Assembly (NCBI GenBank): GCA_949293295.1
Contig: CASFCG010000015.1
Span: forward strand, 1-62,538
Direction of reading: 5' to 3'
DNA: 62,538 nucleotides
DNA from: an uncultured Cetobacterium sp.
GTDB lineage: Bacteria; Fusobacteriota; Fusobacteriia; Fusobacteriales; Fusobacteriaceae
Below the pieces are notes generated by a model. The model did not search any database. It saw only the letters and a list, made by a program, of their open reading frames with translations, and was not told the origin of the DNA. A program made the position numbers and the translations under genes. Positions 46,984 to 57,427 of this stretch are shown here, piece by piece. Positions within the stretch are counted from its first letter, which is position 1. The number at the start of each line of letters is the position of its first letter.

Positions 46984-49758
46984 TTATTCCTCCTTCTCTG
47001 GTTCTAAAATAACTATAATACAGTTTGTTAAATCCAACGCTTTTTCTGAAAAATCAAGAATTGATTCAAATGTTACAACCTCATTATATTTTGACGGTGT
47101 ATAATATTCATAGTTCTCAAACAAAACTTTTCTCTCTAAATATCGATTCCAAAAGCTATTTGTTTTTAATGCGGTTTCTAAATTCAATCTATAATTATTT
47201 TGAATATCATTGATTTTTTCATTCGAAAATTTTCCAGTTTGAACATTGGATATTACCTCTTTTACTCTATTTATTATCTCCTCTACTCTGTGAGGGTCTG
47301 TACTAAATTGAATTTGAAGAGAGTTCTCATTAAAATTCATATAATCTAAATCTGCATATGTAGCTATTGAGTAAACTCCACCGCTCTTTTCTCTTATCTC
47401 CTCTATCAATAAAATATTAAGAAGATTGGAAAAAGCATTGTATAAAACTCTATTTTCATGTGAAAAACTAGATTTATATGGAAAATTCATAATTATAGTT
47501 GCTTTCTTGTCAATACCTTTAACCACTTTTTTTATAATTTCTCCCTCTGGATAAGTTATATTCAGTGGTTTGTAAGAAAATCTATTCTCTTTTGACGGAA
47601 GAGACGCAAAATATTTTTCTAAAATATTTTTTAATTCAGCCTCATCAATATTCCCGACAACAATCAATTTATAATTGTAAAAGTTTGAAAATAGTTCATT
47701 AAATCCACCTCTTATCTCCTCAGCTGAGACAACTTTCAAATTATCTAACTCTATCGGCAACCTCCTCGGATTATCAGTCAAGCTCTCAAGGTAAGTTTTT
47801 TTCAAGTGATAATTCGGAGAGTTTTCCCTATTAATAATCGCTTCTTTATTAACTTCCAATATATTTTCCAAAATCTCTTTATCAAACTTTGGCTCTTTAA
47901 TCAAAGTTCTAAAATAGTTCAATCCTTCCTCCAAGTCCTTTTTATTTGAAGCAATTATAAAGCCTTGTGAGTAATCTCTAATAAAAGGTGTTACTGAAAA
48001 ATTCTTCCCCTTAAAGTATAAAGGTAAAGATTTATAGTCTATCTCACCAACCCCAGAATCAATAAGTAATTTCGACAAAAAGAGAGTATTAATATAACTT
48101 TTGAAATCCAATCCAGAACTTCCTTGATATTTAAAAAGTTTAAACCTTATGTTATCTTTTTCATAGTCAGTTTTTTTATAATATACCTCAATTCCATTAG
48201 AAAGTATATATTTTTTATACTCTTTTTCATCAATTTCAGATCTAATTTTTCCATTTTCTAAATTCAACTTTGTTAACTCTACATTTAAATTTAATCCCTT
48301 TTTCTGAAGTGTTTTTTCAGATAGAATCTCATTTATTTTTATCATTAAATCCATCTTATTTGGTAAATATTCTTTTAGACTTTCCTGAGCTGTAATAAAA
48401 ACATCATATTTAAGTTTTAATATATGATTTGCAAAATCTTGTAAATCCTTTTTATCAATAGTTTTTAAAATCTTTTCTGCCAACGGATGAAGTTTCTCTA
48501 TATCAATAAACTGATTTTCCTCTAAAACTTGACCTAATATACGAGTTGCATAGTTTGAATTAGTTATACTTTCTTTATTATTTATTCTAGTTTTTAGATA
48601 GTTCAAATACTCAGTTTTTTCTTTCTCTAGTTCTTGGGTAGTAACGCCATTTATTTGTATATCTTTAAACTGAGTCAAAACCTCTGTAACTGCCTCATCA
48701 AGCTTTCTATCTTTGACTTTTGAGTTTATAATCTGAACTCTGGTTCCTTTATTTAATCCATAATTATAAAATGAAGTGGCTACAAAAGGACTTGTACTCT
48801 TTTTTGAAAGAATACTATACCTTGTATTTATTATTGAATAAAAAAGTTGTTCAATTAACTCATCTCTTAGATTTTTTTTGCTCTTAAGAGAATAATTTTC
48901 ATCTTTCCACATAATTCTAAAGTTAGTAGTTGTTATCTCTGGGTCAGTAAATATTTCTATACTATTTTGAGATGCTAAAGGAATGGTGTATTCCCTTATT
49001 TTCAAACCATTTGTGTTTTTTAATTTCGAAAATCTCTCTTTTATCATTTTCTCAATCTCTTTAGAATTAAAATCCCCAACTGCTATAATAGCCATATTCT
49101 TTGGTTGATACCAATCATCATAAAAATTTTTTAGCAGATTGTAATTTGCTCCCTCAATCACTTCAACTAAACCGATAGGAAATCTATTTTGATATCTAGA
49201 ATTAGCAAAAAGTATTCTTTTTTGAATATCACCAACTCTTTGAGCTATTCCTTGTCTCAATCTCCACTCTTCAACTATAACCTTTTTTTCTTTCTCAATC
49301 TCCTCTTTATCCAATGTTATATTTGAAGTCCATTCTTCTAAAATTTCAAGCCCCGTATTTAAATTTTTTAAATCTGTTGGAATCTGCAACTCATACACTG
49401 TTTCTGAAAAACTTGTATACGCATTCAAATCTCCACCAAAATTTAATCCTATAGATTGAAGATATTTTATCATATCATTCTTTTTATACTTTTTGGTTCC
49501 ATTGAATGCCATATGCTCTAAAAAATGTGCTAGCCCCTGCTGTTCATCTGTTTCTAATAGAGAGCCAGCTTTTACCACTAAATTAAGTGTCGCTCTATTT
49601 TCAGGTTTTTTATTTTCCAAAATGTAATACTCCATTCCATTTTCTAATCTCCCCTGAATAAGCTCAGTTGATTTTGGCAAAAGCAAAGATTCTTTATAAA
49701 ATAAAAAAGCTAATAAACAAACGATAAATATTCCTAAGACAGCTAATATCTTCTTCAA
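46984..49758 (-). CDS. M16-family zinc metallopeptidase (pitrilysin-like), membrane-anchored
   Basis: 924 residues. An N-terminal signal-anchor (5-20) is followed by the inverted zinc motif HFLEH (78-82) in AHFLEHMAFNGT, with the downstream Glu region typical of M16B (ETVYELQIPT, EEIEKEKKVIVEEW). Two pairs of M16 halves are present, with the second half lacking the zinc motif as usual. Probably acts in the periplasm on small or unfolded peptides. First gene of a run with DUF1904 and aroK. Confidence 0.92.
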   Translation of the reverse strand: MKKILAVLGIFIVCLLAFLFYKESLLLPKSTELIQGRLENGMEYYILENKKPENRATLNLVVKAGSLLETDEQQGLAHFLEHMAFNGTKKYKKNDMIKYLQSIGLNFGGDLNAYTSFSETVYELQIPTDLKNLNTGLEILEEWTSNITLDKEEIEKEKKVIVEEWRLRQGIAQRVGDIQKRILFANSRYQNRFPIGLVEVIEGANYNLLKNFYDDWYQPKNMAIIAVGDFNSKEIEKMIKERFSKLKNTNGLKIREYTIPLASQNSIEIFTDPEITTTNFRIMWKDENYSLKSKKNLRDELIEQLFYSIINTRYSILSKKSTSPFVATSFYNYGLNKGTRVQIINSKVKDRKLDEAVTEVLTQFKDIQINGVTTQELEKEKTEYLNYLKTRINNKESITNSNYATRILGQVLEENQFIDIEKLHPLAEKILKTIDKKDLQDFANHILKLKYDVFITAQESLKEYLPNKMDLMIKINEILSEKTLQKKGLNLNVELTKLNLENGKIRSEIDEKEYKKYILSNGIEVYYKKTDYEKDNIRFKLFKYQGSSGLDFKSYINTLFLSKLLIDSGVGEIDYKSLPLYFKGKNFSVTPFIRDYSQGFIIASNKKDLEEGLNYFRTLIKEPKFDKEILENILEVNKEAIINRENSPNYHLKKTYLESLTDNPRRLPIELDNLKVVSAEEIRGGFNELFSNFYNYKLIVVGNIDEAELKNILEKYFASLPSKENRFSYKPLNITYPEGEIIKKVVKGIDKKATIIMNFPYKSSFSHENRVLYNAFSNLLNILLIEEIREKSGGVYSIATYADLDYMNFNENSLQIQFSTDPHRVEEIINRVKEVISNVQTGKFSNEKINDIQNNYRLNLETALKTNSFWNRYLERKVLFENYEYYTPSKYNEVVTFESILDFSEKALDLTNCIIVILEPEKEE

Positions 49759-49904
49759 AACTATATTCCCTCCTATACTACTAAATATATTCTAATAGTA
49801 TAGTATCATTTTGCTCAAATAAATACAATCCAGATTAAATATATTTCATTAACTATTATAAAAATACTGTAAATAATATAAAGTTATAATTCATAATAAA
49901 AAAA

Positions 49905-49930
49905 TAACGGAGCTTTTTTAAACTCCGTTA
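49905..49930 (-). terminator. Terminator of hpf
   Basis: TAACGGAG / CTCCGTTA, an 8-bp stem with 10-nt loop. A T7 run follows on the minus strand, 18 bp past the hpf stop. Confidence 0.8.
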
Positions 49931-49947
49931 CTGATTCTATAATCTCA

Positions 49948-50496
49948 TTAAATTTCAGCCGGTTCTATATGACCATAATTCCCATTTCTCTTTTTATAAA
50001 CAATATTCATTTCATGTGTCTCACAATTTGTGAAAACGTAAAAATCTTTATTCAACGCCTCAAGTTGTAAAATAGCTTCTTCTAAATCCATTGGTCTAGG
50101 ATTAACCGTTATTGTCTCTACTGTTTTAGTAGCTTCAATAACAATTGCATTCTCTTTAGGCTCAAAATGAACTTTTTTTCTAGGAGTAGCGTGATTATTG
50201 TCTCTTAACTTTTCTTTATATTTTTTTACTTGCTTAGCTAAAATATCAGTTACTTTATCAATTGCAGTATATAAATCTTCATCAGTATAAACCCCTTTTA
50301 TAATGGAGCTATTCATATGAACTCTCGCATCCACTCTTTGTAGAGGTCCATTTTTAGATTTTGTTGCAGTTAAAGTTACATTAATAGTTGAGATATTGTC
50401 GAAAAATTTCTCTAACTTTGAAAAGTTTTTTTCACAATATGATTTAATAGCTTCTGTTAATACAAGTTCTCCATTTGTATTATAAACTATTTTCAT
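49948..50496 (-). CDS. hpf: Long-form ribosome hibernation promoting factor
   Basis: 182 residues: an N-terminal S30AE/Y domain (1-100; KIVYNTNGELVLTEAIKSYCEKNFSKLEKFF, RVDARVHMNSS, DLYTAIDKVTDILAKQVKKYKEKL) and the C-terminal dimerisation domain (about 125-180; RPMDLEEAILQLEALNKDFYVFTN, then NIVYKKRNGNYGHIEP). It dimerises ribosomes into inactive 100S particles in stationary phase. Own terminator; the upstream neighbour on the same strand is the ABC ATPase gene, 33 bp away. Confidence 0.95.
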   Translation of the reverse strand: MKIVYNTNGELVLTEAIKSYCEKNFSKLEKFFDNISTINVTLTATKSKNGPLQRVDARVHMNSSIIKGVYTDEDLYTAIDKVTDILAKQVKKYKEKLRDNNHATPRKKVHFEPKENAIVIEATKTVETITVNPRPMDLEEAILQLEALNKDFYVFTNCETHEMNIVYKKRNGNYGHIEPAEI

Positions 50497-50529
50497 AAAA
50501 CCACCCCTTTGTAATTTAACCCATAGAAA

Positions 50530-51216
50530 CTATTTAATTTCCATAAGATTTCCTTTTTTTAATATTAATTTTCTTTTTGAAATTGCAGCTAGCTCTTTTG
50601 AGTGTGTAACTGCTATAATTGTTTGACGTTCATTTTGATTGATTTGTTTGAAAATTTCAAAAATTTTTTCACTTGTATCATTATCTAAATTTCCAGTAGG
50701 CTCATCTAAAAGTAAGATTTCAGGCTTATTTATCAATGCTCTTGCAATTGCTACTCTCTGTTTCTCTCCACCTGATAATTCATGTGGCTTATGATTTATT
50801 CTATCTTTTAATCCCACTTTTTCAAGAATAAGCGAAGCTTCTCTCTTTATCTTTTCTTTATCTTTATAGTTTAGATTAAGAGCTGGAAGCATCACATTTT
50901 CTAATGCGGTAAACTCTGGTAGAAGATAATGAAATTGAAAAACAAATCCTATCGTAACTCCTCTAAATTTATCAATCTCTTTTGATTTTAAATTAATTTT
51001 TTTTCCATTAATAAATATCTCACCGGATGTTGCTTCATCCAACATTCCTATCAGATTTAGAAAAGTAGTTTTCCCTGAACCGGATTGACCTAAAATAGTT
51101 ATAAACTCTCCCTCTTCAACTTGAAGATTCAAATCTTTTATAATTTCTAATCTCTCATTTTTCATAACATAATTTTTATTTATGTTTTTTAGTTCTAAGA
51201 TGATTTTTTTACTCAT
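50530..51216 (-). CDS. lolD: ABC transporter ATPase, LolD-like
   Basis: 228 residues. Walker A LGQSGSGKTTFL (42-53), Q-loop FVFQFHYLLPEF, signature LSGGEKQRVAIARAL (about 139-153), Walker B EILLLDEPTGNLD and switch His in AVTHSKEL. The MacB/LolD/FtsE branch is evident from NKPEILLLDEPTGNLD. Start overlaps the permease gene by 8 nt. In Gram-negatives LolCDE releases lipoproteins from the inner membrane; one ATPase and one permease here suggest a homodimeric permease. Confidence 0.88.
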   Translation of the reverse strand: MSKKIILELKNINKNYVMKNERLEIIKDLNLQVEEGEFITILGQSGSGKTTFLNLIGMLDEATSGEIFINGKKINLKSKEIDKFRGVTIGFVFQFHYLLPEFTALENVMLPALNLNYKDKEKIKREASLILEKVGLKDRINHKPHELSGGEKQRVAIARALINKPEILLLDEPTGNLDNDTSEKIFEIFKQINQNERQTIIAVTHSKELAAISKRKLILKKGNLMEIK

Positions 51217-52378
51217 TTTTCAAAGCCTCCACTATCTTTAATTTTCCTGCTTTATAAGCTGGAAAAACACTTGAAATGACTATCAAAAACAGATTAAAAA
51301 CTATAACCTTAAAAATCTCGTTAAATGTTATCTCTACCGGAACCTTAGAAAGATAGTAAATACTTGAGATTCCAGGAATGGAATAGGTCTTTACATACCA
51401 TAAAATCCCAAGTGATATAACTGTCCCTAATATAATTCCACTTACTCCAATTAATAATCCCTGAAATAAAAATATTTTTATAATTGAATTATTTGAGATT
51501 CCCATTGAACGCATTATTCCAATATACTTTTTCTTCTCCCTTATCATCATATTCAAAATAATCCACACAACAAACATTGCTATAATAACAATCATAGAAA
51601 ACCCAATTATCATAACTGTTTTCTCAAGTGCTAAGGCTTTCAAAAGATTTCTATTCATATCTCCCCAACTTCTACTGTATAGTTTTGTTTCAAACTCTAC
51701 TTTTTTTGCTAAACTCTCTGCATCATATGGATTTTCTAAAAATACATCTATTGTACTTACAGTATTATCTCGTTCTGTTAAGTATTGAGCTGTTTTTAGA
51801 GGCATAATAATCATTGACAAATCATATTCATAAAATCCACTTTGAAAACTTCCAGCAATAGTCAAAGGAAGTTCCTTATTAGTTGCAGATATGATAGTTA
51901 TTTTATCACCTATTTTAGCCCCCAACTGTTTAAATAACTCACTCCCTAAAAATACACCCTTTAGATTCTTAGTATCAATTTTACCTCTGTTAATTTTCTC
52001 GTCAAGTTTCATGACCGATATCATTTTGTCAAACTCTATTCCCTCTAACTTTACACCTGAAACATACTCTCCAAACATTCCCTTATATCTCACTAAAGCT
52101 TGTGATTGAACCTTTGGAATAACTCCCTTTACTCCTGATATTTTCTCTATTTTTTCCACATATTTACTTGGATTTTCTATCTGTCCATTATCAATAACTG
52201 CTATATGACTCGAAAGAGACAAAACACTATCTATCATATTTTTACTAAGTCCATTAGATATCCCAAGAGAAACAATCAAAACTACAATTCCAATTGCAAT
52301 TCCAATAACCCCTATAAAACTTTGCTTTTTATGTTCCAATATTTGCTTTTTTGCAATAAAAATCTCTAGCAACATCAC
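51209..52378 (-). CDS. ABC transporter permease, LolC/LolE-like
   Basis: 389 residues. First membrane helix (about 15-45), a periplasmic MacB-like domain (about 46-250, VKGVIPKVQSQALVRYKG), and three more helices (about 260-385). IREKKKYIGIMRSMGISNNSIIKIFLFQG is the conserved cytoplasmic segment of LolC/E and MacB permeases. Partner of the ATPase gene that overlaps its 3' end. Family assignment is good; lipoprotein release as the exact role is inferred from the family. Confidence 0.85.
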   Translation of the reverse strand: MMLLEIFIAKKQILEHKKQSFIGVIGIAIGIVVLIVSLGISNGLSKNMIDSVLSLSSHIAVIDNGQIENPSKYVEKIEKISGVKGVIPKVQSQALVRYKGMFGEYVSGVKLEGIEFDKMISVMKLDEKINRGKIDTKNLKGVFLGSELFKQLGAKIGDKITIISATNKELPLTIAGSFQSGFYEYDLSMIIMPLKTAQYLTERDNTVSTIDVFLENPYDAESLAKKVEFETKLYSRSWGDMNRNLLKALALEKTVMIIGFSMIVIIAMFVVWIILNMMIREKKKYIGIMRSMGISNNSIIKIFLFQGLLIGVSGIILGTVISLGILWYVKTYSIPGISSIYYLSKVPVEITFNEIFKVIVFNLFLIVISSVFPAYKAGKLKIVEALKNE

Positions 52379-52390
52379 TTCCTCCTTTCC

Positions 52391-54292
52391 CTATCTAAAT
52401 AAAGATTCTTCCAATATCTGTTTTAATTTTTCTTGTGAAATATCTAAATTCAGAGCCTTTTTTAATCTTTTTATTCTTTCTTCTGTTAAATACTCATTCT
52501 CCTCTATTTTTGGCATTTTTGAATTTTCAAAACTGTTGATAATCTCCAAGAAACTTTCACCATAGTTTTTAAATTTCTGATTTCCAACCCCTCTAATTTT
52601 TAGCATTTCCCAACGATTTTTAGGTCTTTTCTCTGCCATCTCTATCAAAGTTAAATCAGAAAAAACAATATACGGAGCAACGCTTTCTCTCTCAGCTATT
52701 TTTTTTCTTAACTCATTCAGTCTTTCAAAAATAGGATTATTAAAATATTCAAAAGTAACTGTCTCATTTGATTTTCTGTATACCGACTTTAAATTTTTTA
52801 ATACACTGTATCCCTTATTTGTCAACTTTAAAACCGGAAAACTTCCAGCACTTTGCTCCAAATAACTCTCTCTTATAAGATAGTATATAAACTCTTCTAA
52901 CCAATCATATTTATAATTTGACATTATTCCAAAAGTCGAAAGTAAATGATACTCTTTTTTTTCAATCTTATCGTCAATTTTCCCCAACAAAATAGTTGTC
53001 AAAGTTGAAATTCCAATAGTTTCTTTTGCTCTTCCAACACATGAAAGAACTTTCTGAGCTTCTAAAGTTAAGATTTCAACATCTTTAAACTCTCTGCAAT
53101 TACTACAATTGCCACAATAATTTTTTATCATATTATTCCCAAAATATTTCAGTATAAACTCACGATAACAACTATCTAAGTAGGCATAATCTGCCATTTT
53201 AGCTAATTTTTTTCTTTTTTCTTTTTTTACTTCATCACTACTCTCTTCATTTTGTTCAATTAAAAACTCTTGTGTTGTAATATCCTCTTCATAGAAAAGT
53301 AATACCGCTTCTGCTGGAGCTCCATCACGTCCAGCTCGCCCTGCTTCCTGATAATAACTCTCCAAATCCTTTGGTATATTCCTATGAATCACATATCTTA
53401 CATTTGATTTGTCTATCCCCATTCCAAAAGCATTTGTTGCAACCATTACATCTATTTCATCTCTTGTAAAACTATCTTGAAATCTATTTTTCTCCTTTTC
53501 ATCCAATCCAGCGTGATATTTTCCTACTTTTATTCCCTTTATTTGTAAATAACTATATAGATTTTCTACCTCCTTTCTTGTCGCTGCATATATTATCCCA
53601 GGTTTTTTAGGATTTGCCTTTATATAATCCACTATATAACTTTCTGCCCCAACATTTCTACGTACCTTAAAAGTTATATTTTCCCTGTCAAAACTATCAA
53701 CATATATCTTGGGATTTTTCAATTTCAATTTATCAACTATATCCTCTCTAACTTTAGGTGTAGCAGTCGCCGTTAAGGACATTATAAGTGGATTTTGCCC
53801 TATTTTTTCTAAAAAATTAGGAATTTCAAGATAGCTTTTTCTGAAATCATGCCCCCATTGCGAAATACAGTGTGCTTCATCTACCGCAAGCATGGAGATT
53901 GGAATCTCTTCCATCATTTTTATAAAGTAATCATTTGTAAGTCTTTCTGGAGCCAAATATAAAATTTTTATCTTTCTATTTTTTATTTTTTGTATAATCT
54001 TTAAATATTCCTCTTTACTTAACGATGAGTTTAAGAAAGCCGTTTCAACCCCAAGTTGTCTTAAGTTATCGACCTGGTCTTTCATTAAGGAGATAAGAGG
54101 AGATACAACCAATGTTAAATCTGGGAAAATTAAAGCCGGTATCTGATAACAAATAGATTTTCCTCCACCAGTTGTCATAACACCAAGTATATTTTCCCTG
54201 TTTAAAATCGTTTCAATAATTGTTTCTTGTCCTCTTCTAAAGCTGTCATATCCATATAAATTTTTTAAAATATTTCTAGCTCGTTTTATCAT
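52391..54292 (-). CDS. recQ: ATP-dependent DNA helicase RecQ
   Basis: 633 residues. Motif I TTGGGKSICYQIPA (about 40-53), DEAHCISQWGHDFR (motif II with aromatic-rich loop), motif VI QEAGRAGRDGAP, the zinc cluster CYREFILKYF-x6-CGNCSNC, a winged-helix RQC region, and a C-terminal HRDC domain (about 515-600, APYIVFSDLTLIEMAEKRP). Unwinds DNA 3'-5' in RecF-type repair. 12 bp separate it from the permease gene and 51 bp from recJ upstream: two DNA repair genes run in tandem. Confidence 0.93.
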   Translation of the reverse strand: MIKRARNILKNLYGYDSFRRGQETIIETILNRENILGVMTTGGGKSICYQIPALIFPDLTLVVSPLISLMKDQVDNLRQLGVETAFLNSSLSKEEYLKIIQKIKNRKIKILYLAPERLTNDYFIKMMEEIPISMLAVDEAHCISQWGHDFRKSYLEIPNFLEKIGQNPLIMSLTATATPKVREDIVDKLKLKNPKIYVDSFDRENITFKVRRNVGAESYIVDYIKANPKKPGIIYAATRKEVENLYSYLQIKGIKVGKYHAGLDEKEKNRFQDSFTRDEIDVMVATNAFGMGIDKSNVRYVIHRNIPKDLESYYQEAGRAGRDGAPAEAVLLFYEEDITTQEFLIEQNEESSDEVKKEKRKKLAKMADYAYLDSCYREFILKYFGNNMIKNYCGNCSNCREFKDVEILTLEAQKVLSCVGRAKETIGISTLTTILLGKIDDKIEKKEYHLLSTFGIMSNYKYDWLEEFIYYLIRESYLEQSAGSFPVLKLTNKGYSVLKNLKSVYRKSNETVTFEYFNNPIFERLNELRKKIAERESVAPYIVFSDLTLIEMAEKRPKNRWEMLKIRGVGNQKFKNYGESFLEIINSFENSKMPKIEENEYLTEERIKRLKKALNLDISQEKLKQILEESLFR

Positions 54293-54343
54293 AAACTCAA
54301 TTCCTTTTTCACTAATGTTGTTTAGTTTCCATTTCTCAATAAT

Positions 54344-56845
54344 TTAAAAGATTATTTTTATATCTTGCGTAGAATAGATTTTTTCCCCTTTTTTTGCCTT
54401 TAAAATCATCTGCTCTTTTTCAAAGTTTGGTAGTTTTAAATTAAAAATATTTTTATAATTTTTTAACTCATTCTCCTGTACTAAAATAACATTTTCAGGT
54501 ATTTGATAATCATCTAATATAATAGAATATCCCTCTTTTTCATATTTTTTACGTTTTTTCTTATCGGATGAAATAACTAAGAAAGGGATTTCATCCTCAA
54601 ATCTATGAACTAAAATAAAACTTCCTTTTTTTACTATCTCTATCCTTTCTCCTTTCACTTCAAAAAAAATTCTAATTGTTTCTAAAATAGTTCCAACTCC
54701 TCGCCCCTCTTCTATCTCTGTGTAAACCTTTTTTTTATCCTTAAAAACAGCACTTAACACTTTTTTTTGAATGGAGTTGTAGTTACTATTACCAATCAAA
54801 TGTCTTTTTATATCCTGAAACAACACTCCTTCACTTAGTGCAAGCGTCTTGAACTCTCTGTCCAAATCAATCTCTACACAAACATTGAAATTTTCATCCT
54901 TTTGAATAATATTTTCAATTTTTATCGAATAATTATAGTTATAATACTTATTCAATTTTAACAATAAATTTTTCGTAGCACTCTCTAAAAATCCAACTTC
55001 ATTTTTTCCCATAACAATGCTAATATCATTCTCATTCAATTTTAGTGATATATTTTTATCTCGCAAATCTCGTCTTGTATAAAAAACTGATTTTATAGGA
55101 AATTTTATCTCATACAACCTTTTTATCTCGTCAAACTCATTAAATTCATTTGATATTTTTATATCTTCTATGAAAATTTTGTAATAGTACTTATCTTTAA
55201 AAATCTCTCTTTTCAATTTGAAAGCAATATCAATCTCTTTCGTCTCAACTAATCTAGTGAAAACATCATCACTATTGAACCAAACGCAATTTTTAATTGT
55301 TTCACCATTTTTCTTCAAATCAAACATTATATGATTTTGTTCTTTCCCTATTAAACGTAGATTTTCATATCTACAATTTCTCAGTAAAAATATAGGAGTG
55401 GGATTTCCAAAACCATAGGGCTCTAATTTAGCTAATTTATCCATTAAATCAAACCCTATTTTCAAAATAGAAATCTCACTATCGATTTTTACAGGTCTTT
55501 TTTTATCCTCATCTGTTATTTTTTTTGAAGCATATTCATTTATCTGCTTTGAAAACTCATCTATTTTATCAATAGGAATTGAAAAACCTGCCGCCCCGGA
55601 ATGACCACCATACTTTATAAAAAAATCTTTATGATAGTTTAAGGCTTCTACAATATTGAATCCCTCGATACTTCTACACGATGCAGTAGCAATCCCTTCA
55701 TTCTCTTTTATCTCCATAATAATTGTCGGCTTATAGTATCTATCAAGTATTTTAGAAGCAACAATCCCTATAACCCCATGATGAAAACCCTTTTTAGCCA
55801 CAATTAAAATAGGATTTTTATCCAGTTCATTATTTTCTATCTCCTCAATAACTTTCTCAAAAATCTTTTCTTGTAGCTCCTTTCTCTCGGAATTTTTTTG
55901 AACTAACTCTGTAATCAAGTTAGTACATCTCACATGATCATCACTTATTAGAAGTTCGACTCCCATTTTTGCATCTTCTAATCTCCCAGCAGCATTGAAA
56001 ATGGGTGCAATTATAAAGCCAACATCATAGGTATCAAACTCTCTCTCTTTTGGATTTTCAAAAATCCTCTTTAATAGCATATTCAAACCGAGCCAACGAC
56101 TACTTTTTAATAGTTCTAATCCCTCTTTCACTATTATTCTATTTTCACCTTTCAACTGAACAATATCAGCTACAGTTCCAATTGCAACTATATCTAGATA
56201 TTTATATATCTCCTGTTCAATCTTCAACTTTTTATACAGTCCTTTTAAAAATATAAATGCTGTCCCGACTCCAGCAAGTATTTTATAATTATATTTATTA
56301 TCCTCTCTTTTAGGGTTTATAACAGCATATGCCGGAGGAAGAACATCATTGATATCATGATGGTCTGTAATAATTACTTCTAATCCAATATTATTTGCAT
56401 GTTCTACCTCTTTAATTGAAGATATGCCACAATCAACAGTAATTACAATCTCTCCACCATTATCTTTTATATATGTCAAAGCTTCCTCATTTAAACCATA
56501 TCCCTCATCTCGTAAAGGAATATAATAATTCACATTTAAACCAATCTCTTTCAATGCAAGATAACACAGTGCTGTTGAAGTGATTCCATCAACATCATAA
56601 TCTCCGTATATCCAAATTGATTTATTTTTCTTTTTAGCTTCAATTATCTTCTTTATCGCTTTATCAACATCTTTAAAATCATTTGGGTTCATTAAATCTG
56701 AAACTTTACTATGAAAAAAAACATCTATCTCTTTTGAGGTTAAAATTCCCCTATTATGTAAAATCTCTACAATCTCTTTATCATAGTAGTTCTCTTCCAG
56801 ATGATTTAATATTTTATCTTGAAATAACCACTTTGTATTTCTCAA
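54344..56845 (-). CDS. recJ: Single-stranded-DNA exonuclease RecJ, with long C-terminal extension
   Basis: 833 residues. DHH motifs: IYGDYDVDGITSTAL (74-88), the DCGISS block (about 138-143), ITDHHDINDVLPPAYAVINP (about 158-177) and DIVAIGTVADIV. DHHA1 part with FIKYGGHSGAAGFS (about 408-421). An OB-like domain follows, then about 270 further residues unlike E. coli RecJ (577), a size common in Firmicute/Fusobacterial RecJ. The usual 5'-3' ssDNA exonuclease partner of RecQ, which is the next gene downstream. Confidence 0.92.
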   Translation of the reverse strand: MRNTKWLFQDKILNHLEENYYDKEIVEILHNRGILTSKEIDVFFHSKVSDLMNPNDFKDVDKAIKKIIEAKKKNKSIWIYGDYDVDGITSTALCYLALKEIGLNVNYYIPLRDEGYGLNEEALTYIKDNGGEIVITVDCGISSIKEVEHANNIGLEVIITDHHDINDVLPPAYAVINPKREDNKYNYKILAGVGTAFIFLKGLYKKLKIEQEIYKYLDIVAIGTVADIVQLKGENRIIVKEGLELLKSSRWLGLNMLLKRIFENPKEREFDTYDVGFIIAPIFNAAGRLEDAKMGVELLISDDHVRCTNLITELVQKNSERKELQEKIFEKVIEEIENNELDKNPILIVAKKGFHHGVIGIVASKILDRYYKPTIIMEIKENEGIATASCRSIEGFNIVEALNYHKDFFIKYGGHSGAAGFSIPIDKIDEFSKQINEYASKKITDEDKKRPVKIDSEISILKIGFDLMDKLAKLEPYGFGNPTPIFLLRNCRYENLRLIGKEQNHIMFDLKKNGETIKNCVWFNSDDVFTRLVETKEIDIAFKLKREIFKDKYYYKIFIEDIKISNEFNEFDEIKRLYEIKFPIKSVFYTRRDLRDKNISLKLNENDISIVMGKNEVGFLESATKNLLLKLNKYYNYNYSIKIENIIQKDENFNVCVEIDLDREFKTLALSEGVLFQDIKRHLIGNSNYNSIQKKVLSAVFKDKKKVYTEIEEGRGVGTILETIRIFFEVKGERIEIVKKGSFILVHRFEDEIPFLVISSDKKKRKKYEKEGYSIILDDYQIPENVILVQENELKNYKNIFNLKLPNFEKEQMILKAKKGEKIYSTQDIKIIF

Positions 56846-57371
56846 TTTTTCACCTCAATAATTAATTTTATTAATATAGATTATAACATATTGAATCATC
56901 TAAATAAATAAAAATGTTAATACAGTATAAAACTATTATCAGCATTTTATTCTATAAAATTTTATTTTAATCTTCCTTTTATTTTTAATAAATTGAACTC
57001 ATGTAAAAATAATCTAATTATAGCTCTAACTAAATCTGTTACGTACAATCCGTTCAACTTATCATCTACATCCTTGTACTACCAAAACCATTAATACTAT
57101 TCCAATTTGTATTTTTACAAATTAATTACCTTTTATTTTCATTAATTATTGATATCGGAACATACACCTTATTTCATAAAAAGTCGAATTTGATTTAAAA
57201 TTTTTATATTTTAGTATCTCTAGTTTTCATTGTAGCTCATCGCTTCATATATGCATATTAATTCTACATAATAATTTACATATTCATTCTTCTTTTCACC
57301 TCTTTTCTATTCCATCTTCATAATTATATTAATCTAAATAACGAAATAACTCTTCCTCTCTCTAATAATGA
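56846..57371. other. Divergent intergenic region with decayed coding pieces
   Basis: No intact gene. On the minus strand, 57078-56962 is an open stretch ending VTDLVRAIIRLFLHEFN then LLKIKGRLK and TAA. The piece just upstream (about 57121-57082) continues in another frame (NSINGFGSTR), suggesting a frameshifted gene remnant. Family not recognised. Confidence 0.4.
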
Positions 57372-57400
57372 TTGCCCATTAGGTCAAAATCTTGTATAAT
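57372..57400 (+). promoter_or_regulatory. Promoter of the SF1 helicase gene, -35 within an IS-like scar
   Basis: TTGCCC (57372-57377), 17 bp, perfect TATAAT (57395-57400). The -35 is the start of TTGCCCATTAGGT, which matches 12 of 13 bases of the scar at 26346-26358. The transcript leader would be only about 20 nt before the ATG at 57428, with AAAGGAGGAG in between. Confidence 0.6.
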
Positions 57401-57427
57401 ACTTATGCTAAAGGAGGAGATATCAAA

